The notes beneath the pieces are model-generated. The model was not told the origin of the DNA and did not search any database. It saw only the letters and a list, made by a program, of their open reading frames with translations. A DNA stretch of 34,084 bases from an uncultured Rhodospirillales bacterium (lineage in GTDB: Bacteria; Pseudomonadota; Alphaproteobacteria; Acetobacterales; Acetobacteraceae), in contig CAIMWH010000295.1 in the NCBI GenBank assembly GCA_903845065.1, positions 1-34,084 of the forward strand, read 5' to 3'. Both the position numbers and the translations under genes were made by a program. Of the stretch, positions 16,755 to 24,457 are shown one piece after another (the stretch's first letter is position 1; each line of letters opens with the position of its first letter).

Positions 16755-18170
16755 TTATTCTTCCAACACCCAGGTGTCCTTGGTCCCGCCGCCCTGGCTG
16801 GAATTCACCACCAGGGAGCCTTTTTTCAACGCCACCCGGGTGAGCCCGCCCGGGGTGAGGCGCATCTTGTCGCCGAGCAGCACGAACGGCCGCAGATCGA
16901 CATGGCGGGGCGACAGCCCCTCGTCGGTCAGCACCGGGCAGGTGGAGAGCGCCAGGGTGGGCTGGGCGATGTAGCGCTCGGGCGTGGCCTTCACCTTGCC
17001 GCGGAACGCCTCCACCTGGGCGCGGGTGGAGGTGGGGCCGACCAGCATGCCGTAGCCGCCGGAGCCGTGGGTTTCCTTCACCACCAGGTCCGCCATGTTC
17101 TCCAGCACGTAGGCGAGATCATCGGGGTTGCGGCAGTTGTAGGTGTGCACGTTCTTCAGGATGGGCGGGCGGCCGGTGTAGAACTCGATGATCTCCGGCA
17201 CGTAGGAATAGATCGACTTGTCGTCCGCGATGCCGGCGCCCGGCGCGTTCACGATGGTGACGCGCCCGGCGCGATACAGGTCGAACAGGCCGGGCACGCC
17301 CAGCACCGAGTCGGGGTTGAACACCAGGGGATCGAGGTAGTCGTCATCGATGCGGCGGTAGACCACGTCCACCTGTTGCAACCCCTGGGTGGTCTTCATC
17401 ATCAGCCGCCCGCCGGTGACCACGAGGTCCTGCCCTTCGACCAGTTCCACGCCCATGCGGTCGGCGAGGAAGGAGTGTTCGAAGTAGGCGCTGTTGTGCA
17501 GCCCGGGGGTCAGCACCACGATGGTGGGCTCGCGGTCGAGGTTGGTGGGGGCCACGCTTTCCAGCGTCGCCCGCAGATCTTCCGGGTAGCGCTCCACCGG
17601 GGCGACGCGGTTGAGCCCGAACAGGTCCGGGCACATGTGCATCATCGTCTCGCGGTTTTCGAGCATGTACGACACGCCGGACGGGGTGCGGGTGTTGTCC
17701 TCCAGCACGAAGAAATCGTTCTCCGAGGTGCGGACGATGTCGATGCCCATGATGTGCGAGTAGATGCCGCGCGGCGGTTCGGCGCCCATCATCTCGGGCA
17801 CGAAGGCGGCGTTCTGGATCACCAGGTCCGCCGGCACGCGGCCGGCGCGCAGGATCTCCTGGCGGTGGTAGATGTCATACATGAAGGCGTTGAGCGCCCG
17901 CACCCGCTGCTCGATCCCGGCGGCCAGACGGCGCCATTCGGCGGCGCTGATCACGCGGGGGATGATATCGAACGGGATCAGCCGCTCGGCGGCCTCGTGC
18001 GCGCCATACACGGCGAAGGTGATGCCGGTGCGGCGGAACATCGATTCCGCGTGTGCCGACTTGCGGCGCAATTCGGCGCCGGGCTGGCCCTCAACCCAGG
18101 CTCCCACGGCACGGTAGGGTTCGCGCGGGCGTTTGCCCTTGCCCGTCCCTCGCATTTCGTCAAACGCCAC
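16755..18170 (-). CDS. Circularly permuted ATP-grasp type 2 amidoligase
   Basis: A predicted carboxylate-amine ligase that would use ATP to form a peptide-like bond. The circularly permuted ATP-grasp fold shows VLEDNTRTPSGVSYMLENR, NAPGAGIADDKSIYSYVPE and KETHGSGGYGMLVGP, the last being the nucleotide-binding loop. It ends with the usual SQGGGTKDTWVLEE. I chose GTG at 18170 because it yields the family's common start (M)AFDEM and has AGGA about 11 bases upstream; TTG at 18191 or ATG at 18155 are alternatives. Length is then 471, as expected. It is the first gene of the operon, divergent from parE. Comparative studies of amidoligases grouped this enzyme with alpha-E, transglutaminase and Anbu genes as a putative peptide-synthesis and processing system. 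Substrates are unknown. Confidence 0.9.
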   Translation of the reverse strand: MAFDEMRGTGKGKRPREPYRAVGAWVEGQPGAELRRKSAHAESMFRRTGITFAVYGAHEAAERLIPFDIIPRVISAAEWRRLAAGIEQRVRALNAFMYDIYHRQEILRAGRVPADLVIQNAAFVPEMMGAEPPRGIYSHIMGIDIVRTSENDFFVLEDNTRTPSGVSYMLENRETMMHMCPDLFGLNRVAPVERYPEDLRATLESVAPTNLDREPTIVVLTPGLHNSAYFEHSFLADRMGVELVEGQDLVVTGGRLMMKTTQGLQQVDVVYRRIDDDYLDPLVFNPDSVLGVPGLFDLYRAGRVTIVNAPGAGIADDKSIYSYVPEIIEFYTGRPPILKNVHTYNCRNPDDLAYVLENMADLVVKETHGSGGYGMLVGPTSTRAQVEAFRGKVKATPERYIAQPTLALSTCPVLTDEGLSPRHVDLRPFVLLGDKMRLTPGGLTRVALKKGSLVVNSSQGGGTKDTWVLEE

Positions 18171-18420
18171 GATCGTCGTTATCCTGCACAATGCTGCTCT
18201 GCGCTATTGTAGAGGCAAGAACCGGGCCAGCGATAGTGTGCGCGTGCATTCGCAGCCAAATCCCGATTCCGCCCCGTACCGGATGATCCACGCTGCGTCG
18301 GAAATGGACCCTTTGCCGCGAAAACAGGCATATCCGCCCGCCGCATGGCCGCCCGCGCGCGGCTCGCTTGAACCATCACGACGGGGGCGGCTAGAGTGGG
18401 TCCCGATACGGGAACACAGC
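18171..18420. other. Divergent promoter region between the Anbu operon and parE
   Basis: These 250 bases must hold the promoters of both divergent units. I see no strong -35/-10 pair. The open frame of parE continues upstream to 18133, but that extension has no conserved features and the conserved protein begins at 18421. No RNA gene or repeat was recognised. Confidence 0.4.
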
Positions 18421-20442
18421 ATGAACGATCTCTTCGGCTCCACCCCCAAGGGCGGCAAGGCCGTCGCGCGCCAGCCGGCCCCGCGTGACGCCGCCCCGCG
18501 TGATGACGACGCCTACTCCGCCAAGGACATCGAGGTCCTGGAGGGGCTCGAGCCCGTACGCCGTCGCCCCGGCATGTATATCGGCGGCACCGACGAGAAC
18601 GCCCTGCACCATCTGGCCGCCGAAATCCTCGACAACGCGATGGACGAAGCGGTGGCCGGGCATGCGAGCTTCATCGAGGTCAGCCTGGCCACCGGCAATG
18701 TGCTGAGCGTGCGCGATAATGGGCGCGGCATCCCGGTGGACCCGCACCCCAAGTTCAAGCACCTCAGCGCGCTCGAGGTGATCCTCACCACGCTGCATTC
18801 GGGCGGCAAGTTCGGCGGCAAGGTTTATGAGACGTCGGGCGGCCTGCACGGGGTCGGCTCGTCGGTGGTGAACGCGCTGTCCGAGGTTTTCGACGTGGAG
18901 GTGGCGCGCGACCGGGTGCTGTGGAAGCAGAGCTACGCGCGCGGCAAGCCGCTCGGGCCATTGGTGAATGCGGGGCCGACGCAGAACCGGCGCGGCACCA
19001 TGATCGGCTTCAAGCCCGATCCGCAGATATTCGGGGACCTGCAATTTCTCCCCGCCCGGCTCTACCGGCTGTGCCGCTCCAAGGCCTACCTGTTCAAGGG
19101 CGTGAAAATCCGCTGGTCCTGCGATCCGGCGCTGCTCAAGGGCGGCGACATTCCGGCCGAGGCGGAACTCCATTTCCCGGGCGGGCTGCGTGACAGCCTG
19201 GAGGACGATATCGGCACCGCGGTGCGCGTGGCCCCGCTATGGGCCGGCGAGGCCGATCTTCCCGCGGCGCCCGATGGCCGTCCCGCCGGGCGGGTCGAGT
19301 GGGCGGTGGCGTGGCTCGAAGAGTCCGATGCCTTCCTCCACTCCTACTGCAACACGGTGCCCACCGCGCAGGGCGGCACCCACGAGGCCGGGTTCCGCAA
19401 CGCCCTGCTCAAGGGCCTGCGGGCCTGGGGCGAACATCGCGCCAACCGCCGCGCGGCGCAGATCACCGCCGAGGACATCGCCGCCAACCTGGTGGCGAAA
19501 CTCTCCGCCTTCATCCGGGACCCGCAGTTCCAGGGCCAGACCAAGGAAAAGCTGACCTCCCCCGAGGCCACCCGCTTCGTGGAAACCGCCATCCGCGACC
19601 GCTTCGACCATTTCCTCGGCGGTGACCCGACCCAGGCCGACAACCTGCTGTCCTTCGTTATCGAGCGTGCCGAGGACCGTATCCGCCGCAAGGAACTCAA
19701 GGACACCCCGCGCAAATCGGCCACCAGGCGGCTGCGCCTGCCCGGCAAGCTGGCGGATTGTTCGGTGGAGGATGCCAGCCGCACCGAACTCTTCCTCGTC
19801 GAGGGTGACAGCGCCGGCGGCTCGGCCAAGCAGGCGCGCGATCGTGCCACCCAGGCCATCCTTCCCCTGCGCGGTAAGATCCTCAACGTCGCCTCCGCCT
19901 CGGCCGAAAAGCTGCGGCAGAACCAGGAACTCAAGGACCTCATCGAGGCCCTCGGCTGCGGCGCCGGCGAACGGTTCGACCGCGCCCGCCTGCGCTACGG
20001 CCGCGTCATCATCATGACGGACGCCGATGTGGACGGTGCCCATATCGCCTCGCTGCTGATGACGTTCTTCTATCGCGAGATGCCGGACCTGATCCGCCAG
20101 GGCCATCTCTACCTCGCCCAGCCGCCGCTCTACCGGCTCACCCAGGGCGCCAAGTCGATCTACGCGATGGATGACGCCGACCGCGAGCGCAAAACCAAGC
20201 TGTTCAAGGCCGGCAGCAAGATCGAGGTCAGCCGCTTCAAGGGGCTCGGCGAAATGCCGCCCTCCGCCTTGAAGGAAACCACCATGGACCCCAGCAAGCG
20301 CACCCTGCTGCGGGTGATGGCGATCCGCGAGGAACGCGCCGAGACCAACGAACTCGTCGAAAGCCTGATGGGCCGCCGGCCGGAACTGCGCTTCGCCTTC
20401 ATCCAGGAACACGCCAGCGACGTCATCGACGTCGATATCTAG
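18421..20442 (+). CDS. parE: DNA topoisomerase IV subunit B
   Basis: The ATPase subunit of topoisomerase IV, which with ParC decatenates chromosomes. GHKL ATPase motifs are EILDNAMDEAV, DNGRGIPVD and GGLHGVGSSVVNALS; QTKEKL is the switch lysine loop near residue 375. The TOPRIM domain has EGDSAGGSA (about 461-469) and DADVDGAH (about 534-541). The start RRPGMYIGGTDE and the C-terminal LMGRRPELRFAFIQEHA match ParE rather than GyrB. At 673 residues the length fits alphaproteobacterial ParE. The ATG at 18421 has a weak GGGAA upstream. The residues before about 38 are a variable, charged N-terminus. parC is not in the window. A small unknown gene follows after 11 bases. Confidence 0.93.
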   Translation: MNDLFGSTPKGGKAVARQPAPRDAAPRDDDAYSAKDIEVLEGLEPVRRRPGMYIGGTDENALHHLAAEILDNAMDEAVAGHASFIEVSLATGNVLSVRDNGRGIPVDPHPKFKHLSALEVILTTLHSGGKFGGKVYETSGGLHGVGSSVVNALSEVFDVEVARDRVLWKQSYARGKPLGPLVNAGPTQNRRGTMIGFKPDPQIFGDLQFLPARLYRLCRSKAYLFKGVKIRWSCDPALLKGGDIPAEAELHFPGGLRDSLEDDIGTAVRVAPLWAGEADLPAAPDGRPAGRVEWAVAWLEESDAFLHSYCNTVPTAQGGTHEAGFRNALLKGLRAWGEHRANRRAAQITAEDIAANLVAKLSAFIRDPQFQGQTKEKLTSPEATRFVETAIRDRFDHFLGGDPTQADNLLSFVIERAEDRIRRKELKDTPRKSATRRLRLPGKLADCSVEDASRTELFLVEGDSAGGSAKQARDRATQAILPLRGKILNVASASAEKLRQNQELKDLIEALGCGAGERFDRARLRYGRVIIMTDADVDGAHIASLLMTFFYREMPDLIRQGHLYLAQPPLYRLTQGAKSIYAMDDADRERKTKLFKAGSKIEVSRFKGLGEMPPSALKETTMDPSKRTLLRVMAIREERAETNELVESLMGRRPELRFAFIQEHASDVIDVDI

Positions 20443-20453
20443 GAGGCCCCGCC

Positions 20454-20948
20454 ATGAGCCAGTCCGTCCGCCCCGTCTGGATCATCGAGCGCGCGGTTTC
20501 GCGCGGCAAGGTGCGCATCGGCGTCGCCGGCTACCGCTTCGTCGCCGAACTCAACCTGCGCCGGGTGCCGCTCGCCAACAACGATATCCTGACCATCCAG
20601 GAGATCGCCGCCTCCCGCCATACCGCCAACATGTACCCGACGCTGCGCGACGGCGGCTACAGCCACCTGCTCGGTGGGCAGATCGCCCTGCTGCCGGGCG
20701 AGGCCAAGATGCTGAAGGATGTGGCGATGGGCACGCCCGAGGGGCTGGTGCTGCATCGGGAGAAGCTGGTCGAAGCGTTGCCGGAGGATGCCGAGGAGCA
20801 ACCCGAGGCTGAGGACATCATCTCCGGGCTCGGTCATCACGGCGACGAGCACGCGCTGCGTATCGGGCCGGCGCGGCAGGCGCTGCTGGATTTCGACGCC
20901 AAGCATCCGGAGATTTTGGCGGCGATCGTGGCGGGACGGAAAGCATAA
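20454..20948 (+). CDS. Hypothetical protein downstream of parE
   Basis: I do not recognise this 164-residue protein. It has a strong GGAGG site and starts 11 bases after the parE stop, so it is probably cotranscribed. No signal peptide, membrane segment or cysteine is present. The N-terminal half (WIIERAVSRGKVRIGVAGYRFVAELNL) alternates hydrophobic residues as in a small beta domain. The middle is mixed, with RDGGYSHLLGGQIALLPGEAKML. Residues 110-125 are strongly acidic (EALPEDAEEQPEAED), and the end is helical (ARQALLDFDAKHPEILAAIVAG). The codon use is like its neighbours, so it is likely a real, lineage-restricted gene. A link to topoisomerase function is suggested only by position. Confidence 0.65.
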   Translation: MSQSVRPVWIIERAVSRGKVRIGVAGYRFVAELNLRRVPLANNDILTIQEIAASRHTANMYPTLRDGGYSHLLGGQIALLPGEAKMLKDVAMGTPEGLVLHREKLVEALPEDAEEQPEAEDIISGLGHHGDEHALRIGPARQALLDFDAKHPEILAAIVAGRKA

Positions 20949-20951
20949 GCA

Positions 20952-21073
20952 AGCGCTTCTTTTTGAAAAAAGAAGCAAAAACTTTTTGTCCGATGGCTTC
21001 GCCCCCCTCCCGGGAGAGCGGCGAAGCCATCGGATAGACGTTTTTGTTTCTTTTTTTCAAAAAAGAAAGCGCT
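20952..21073. repeat. 122-bp near-palindromic element, copy 1
   Basis: The outer ends AGCGCTTC and the matching GAAAGCGCT are inverted. Inside each end is a T-run/A-run hairpin (GCTTCTTTTTGAAAAAAGAAGC on the left). The core arms CCGATGGCTTCGCC (20990-21003) and GGCGAAGCCATCGG (21020-21033) are a perfect 14-bp inverted repeat around CTCCCGGGAG. It starts four bases after the stop of the gene downstream of parE and ends seven bases before the stop of the convergent PLP-enzyme gene. Stems flanked by T-runs on both strands fit a bidirectional terminator. A second copy of equal length is at 31968-32089. Confidence 0.85.
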
Positions 21074-21079
21074 GGCTTC

Positions 21080-22248
21080 CTACCTCTTGAGCGCCTGATC
21101 CAGATCGCGGAACAAATCCTCCACGTCCTCGATCCCCGCCGAAAGCCGCAGCAGATCGAGCGGGCACGGCGAGCCGGCACCTTCGATGGAGCCGCGATGT
21201 TCGATCAGGCTTTCCACGCCGCCGAGGGAGGTGGCGCGTTTCCACAACTCCACCCGCGCCGCCGCGCCGATTGCCGCCGCCTCGCCGCCGCGCAGGCGGA
21301 TGGACAGCATGCCGCCGAAGCCGCCCTGCATCTGGCGGCGCGCGATGTCGTGGCCGGGGTGTTGCGGCAGGCCGGGATACAGCACGTGGGAGATCGCCGC
21401 GTGGTTGGACAGGCGTTGCGCCAGGTCCATCGCGGTGTCGCACGCCGCCTTCACCCGCAGCGACAGGGTGCGCATGCCGCGGATCAGCATGTAGGCTTCG
21501 AGCGGCGCCAGGATTTGCCCCAGCATGCCACGGGTGCGGCGGATGCGGGCCCAGAACGCGTCCTCGGTGCCGGTGGCGAGCGCGCCGGCGATCACGTCGG
21601 AATGGCCGTTGAGGTACTTGGTGGCCGAATGCATCACGATATCGGCGCCGAGTTCGATCGGGCGGGTGAGCAGCGGGGTGGCGCAGGTGGAATCGACCGC
21701 GAGTTTCGCACCGGCGGCGTGGGCGATGGCGGCGGCGGCGGCGATATCGGTGATCGACCACATCGGGTTGGAGGGGGTTTCAAGCCACACCAGCTTGGTT
21801 TCGCCGGGGCGCACGGCGGAGCGCAGGGCGTCGAGATCGGAAGTGTCGACCAGTTCCACCCGCAGGCCCAGGCCGTCGCGTCATTGATGAGCCAGTTGCG
21901 CAGGCCCCAGTACATCACCTCGGGCGCCACCACGTGGTCGCCAGGTGCGAGCGAGAGGAACACCGCGGTGGCGGCCGACATGCCGGAGCCCAGCAGCATC
22001 GCCGAGGCGGCGCCTTCGAGGGTGGCGATGATGGCCTCGGCCTCACGCACGGTGAGGTTGTCGGGCCGGCCGTAGATGTTGCCCGAGCGGTACTGGTTGT
22101 CGGGATCGCGGATGAAGGTGGTGGCGACATGGATGGGCGGCACCACGGCGCGGCTTGCTTCATCGATGCCCCCCAGCGCCTGGGCGGCGAGGGTGCGGCG
22201 GGACCAGAGGGGATTGTGTTGGCTTGTCATTCCCCGAAGTGTAGCCAC
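21080..22248 (-). pseudogene. Cys/Met metabolism PLP-dependent enzyme, frameshifted
   Basis: A cystathionine gamma-synthase/beta-lyase type enzyme of about 385-390 residues encoded in two frames. The first part (from GTG 22248 or ATG 22230) has RSGNIYGRPDNLTV and ends its homology at YWGLRNWLINDATAW. The second frame then continues with ELVDTSDLDALRSAVRP, and holds the PLP-lysine motif SATKYLNGHSDV and the C-terminal domain to 21080. Restoring one G to the GGG run at 21867-21869 (CCC on the plus strand) gives a seamless AWGLRVELVDT join. The lesion is therefore a single-base deletion in a short homopolymer, either a recent mutation or a sequencing error. All other family features are intact. 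Exact reaction (gamma-synthase, beta-lyase, sulfhydrylase) is not decided. The 122-bp palindrome follows its stop. Confidence 0.85.
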
Positions 22249-22271
22249 GCCCGGCCACCAAGGGAATTCCG

Positions 22272-23021
22272 ATGCGCCTGATACCAGCCCTGCTGATCCT
22301 CCTCGCGTTCGCGGTGCCCGCCCGCGCCGAGGATGTCAGCGTCCTCGCCTACCACCGCTTCAACCCGGCCGGTTCCACCGGCGCCACCACCGTCAGCACC
22401 CGGGTGTTCGCCGCCCAGATGGACCGGATCGCCGAGAGCGGCTTTACCGTGGTGCCGCTGCGCGCCCTGCTCGATGGCAGCGTCCTGCCGCCCCATGCTG
22501 TTGCGATCACCGCGGATGACGGGCATCGCTCGGTCTACACCGAGATGTTCCCCATCCTGCGCCGCCATGGCTTCGCGGCCACGCTGTTCCTCAACCCGCC
22601 AGGCCTCGATCACGGCAGCTACCTGCGCTGGGCGGAGATCGCCGAGATGCAGGCGAGCGGGCTGATCGATCCGGAGCCCCACACCACCAGCCATCTCAAC
22701 TTCAACACCGAGCGCGCCCGCCGTACGCCCGAGGCGTTCGCCGCCCTGCTGCGGCACGAACTGGCCGATCCGCGCGCCATTCTCGCCAGCCGGCTGGGCA
22801 CTCGGGCGGATATTCTCGCCTGGCCGTTCGGCATCCACGACGACGCGCTTGAAGCCGCAGCCCGGGAGGCCGGTTATATCGCCGCCTTCGCGCTTGGCGG
22901 CCGTGCGGCGAGCGCCGGCGCGCCAGCCTTCGCGGTGCCGCGCTACCAGGTCTACGAGACCGATGTCGGGGTGCGGTTCGATCGGGTGCTGGCGGGAATT
23001 CCGCGTGGGCAGGCGAAATGA
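22272..23021 (+). CDS. Secreted polysaccharide deacetylase family protein
   Basis: A 249-residue exported protein with a signal peptide ending at ARA-ED (about residue 19). The NodB-type metal-dependent deacetylase core shows ITADDG with Asp82 and Asp83, the metal histidines in HTTSH (137 and 141), and WPFGIHDD near 190. These fit carbohydrate esterase family 4, which removes N- or O-acetyl groups from glycans such as peptidoglycan, chitin-like or capsular polymers. The usual TFDDG reads TADDG, a mild change. The last catalytic motif near the C-terminus is less clear. AAGGGA lies about six bases before the ATG. The gene starts only 23-41 bases from the divergent PLP-enzyme start, so the two promoters must overlap. 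Confidence 0.82.
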   Translation: MRLIPALLILLAFAVPARAEDVSVLAYHRFNPAGSTGATTVSTRVFAAQMDRIAESGFTVVPLRALLDGSVLPPHAVAITADDGHRSVYTEMFPILRRHGFAATLFLNPPGLDHGSYLRWAEIAEMQASGLIDPEPHTTSHLNFNTERARRTPEAFAALLRHELADPRAILASRLGTRADILAWPFGIHDDALEAAAREAGYIAAFALGGRAASAGAPAFAVPRYQVYETDVGVRFDRVLAGIPRGQAK

Positions 23022-23123
23022 TCTTGCCCCATATCCGGGCAACGCCTGCCTGACTTGCTTGTTTGACGCGCAGTTTGCCGCCGCCCGATCGTCGATTGCC
23101 CGACATTTCCCCATGTAACGGCG

Positions 23124-23140
23124 TTGGCTCGGTTCCTGCT
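23124..23140 (+). promoter_or_regulatory. Candidate sigma-54 (-24/-12) promoter
   Basis: TTGGCTCGGTTCCTGCT matches the consensus TTGGCACG-N4-TTGCT at all but two positions. It keeps the essential GG and GC with exactly ten bases between them. It lies 36 bases before the binding-protein ATG, so transcription would start near 23152 with the ribosome site AGGGAG inside the leader. Nitrogen-source uptake operons are often sigma-54 controlled. No upstream activator site was identified. Confidence 0.5.
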
Positions 23141-23176
23141 AGGGGCCGCCCACCACCACACAAGGGAGACTGGGCG

Positions 23177-24364
23177 ATGACCAAGCCGACCAATCCGCCA
23201 TCCGGCACCAAGCTGAGCGGTGCCGAAGCCACGGTGCAAGCCGCGCAATCCTTCACCCGCCGTACCCTGCTCACCCGTTCCGCCCTGCTCGGCACCGCCG
23301 CCGCCATGGGCCCGTGGATCGTGAAGGACGCGCTCTCCTCGTCCGGTTCGCTCAACCTGCTCAACTGGGATGACGAGCTGCCCGATCCGGTGATCCCCAC
23401 CTTCGAGAAAAAGACCGGCATCAAGGTCAACACGACCCCGTTTAGCCAGAACGAGGAGCAGATCAACAAGCTGCAGGCCACCGGCGGCGGCGGGTTCGAT
23501 TTGTGCCAGCCCACCGCGGACCGCGCACCCCAGTTCAAGGACCTCGAAGTCCTGCAGCCGCTCGATCCCGGCAAGATGGCGCTCGACGCGATCCTGCCGG
23601 CGTTTGTCGCACTTTCCGCCAAGCTGTGGACCTGGGAGGGCAAGCTCTACCACACCGCCCACACCTGGGGTTCCGAGGCGCTGTCGTGGCGCACCGATCT
23701 GGCCACGCTCGAATACAAGACCCTGTCCTACGGCACGATGTGGGAGGACCGTTTCAAGGGCAAGGTGCAGGGCCGGCCGCATTCGCTGCTGCTCGGCATC
23801 GGGCTGTGGATGGACGGCACTGGCAAACTGCCCTCCAACCGCATGCTGGATGCGTTCAAGGACGAGGCCAGCTTCAAGAAGATCTATGACCAGATCCTGC
23901 CGTTTGCCATCGCCCACAAGAGCTGGATCAAGCAGTTCTGGGACAGCTCGGACAACACCAAGTCCGGCCTGATCGACAACGGCGTGGTCATCGGCCAGAC
24001 CTGGGACGGCCCGGCGCTCAGCCTCAAGAAGCAGGGCAAGCCCGTCACCTACATGGCCCCGCAGGAAGGTGCCATCACCTGGCTTGACGGCTGGTCGATG
24101 CCCAAGGCGGCCAAGAACGTCGAGCAGGCCTATGAGTGGCTGAAGTTCGTCCATTCCGCCGAGGGCTCGGCGATGGTGGCCGAGGGTTCGGGCTACAACC
24201 CGGTGGTGAAGGGTGCGGACTCGCTGCTGTCCGCCGTGGCGAAGAAGAACTTCCAGGAAGCCTACCCGGCCGATGCGCTTGATCGCCTCTGGCCGCGCCC
24301 GGCGGAACCCACCTGGTTCGCCGAACTGCGCAACCAGTACGCCGAGAAGTTCAAGGCCGCCTGA
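23177..24364 (+). CDS. Polyamine-type ABC transporter substrate-binding protein
   Basis: A 395-residue periplasmic binding protein of the PotD/extracellular solute-binding family. The N-terminus carries FTRRTLLTRSALLGTAAAMG, a twin-arginine type export signal with a long n-region. The mature part begins LNLLNWDDELPDPVIPTFEKKTGIKVN, as in PotD-like proteins. AWLDGWSMPK-like TWLDGWSMPKAAKN and the C-terminal WFAELRNQYAEKFKAA are also family features. The ATG at 23177 follows AGGGAG. It is first in a four-gene importer operon. A stable stem-loop separates it from the ATPase gene. Ligand is probably a polyamine or similar cation; I cannot verify the binding-site acidic residues by eye. Confidence 0.85.
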   Translation: MTKPTNPPSGTKLSGAEATVQAAQSFTRRTLLTRSALLGTAAAMGPWIVKDALSSSGSLNLLNWDDELPDPVIPTFEKKTGIKVNTTPFSQNEEQINKLQATGGGGFDLCQPTADRAPQFKDLEVLQPLDPGKMALDAILPAFVALSAKLWTWEGKLYHTAHTWGSEALSWRTDLATLEYKTLSYGTMWEDRFKGKVQGRPHSLLLGIGLWMDGTGKLPSNRMLDAFKDEASFKKIYDQILPFAIAHKSWIKQFWDSSDNTKSGLIDNGVVIGQTWDGPALSLKKQGKPVTYMAPQEGAITWLDGWSMPKAAKNVEQAYEWLKFVHSAEGSAMVAEGSGYNPVVKGADSLLSAVAKKNFQEAYPADALDRLWPRPAEPTWFAELRNQYAEKFKAA

Positions 24365-24371
24365 CCCAGCC

Positions 24372-24406
24372 CGGCGGGAGGTGACGGCCATCGCCCCCTC
24401 CCGCCG
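24372..24406 (+). terminator. Stem-loop between binding-protein and ATPase genes
   Basis: CGGCGGGAGG (24372-24381) and CCTCCCGCCG (24397-24406) form a perfect 10-bp stem with a 15-base loop, eight bases after the binding-protein stop, followed by TTTCTTC. This is a leaky terminator or RNA-stabilising hairpin, a known way to give more binding protein than membrane components. Confidence 0.6.
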
Positions 24407-24457
24407 TTTCTTCACGCCAACCGGACCGCACCCCATGCCCCGCGAATTTTCCCGCCC

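Noticed and set aside
18133-18420. N-terminal extension of ParE
   Set aside because: No conserved residues; the family start pattern and a possible ribosome site support 18421.
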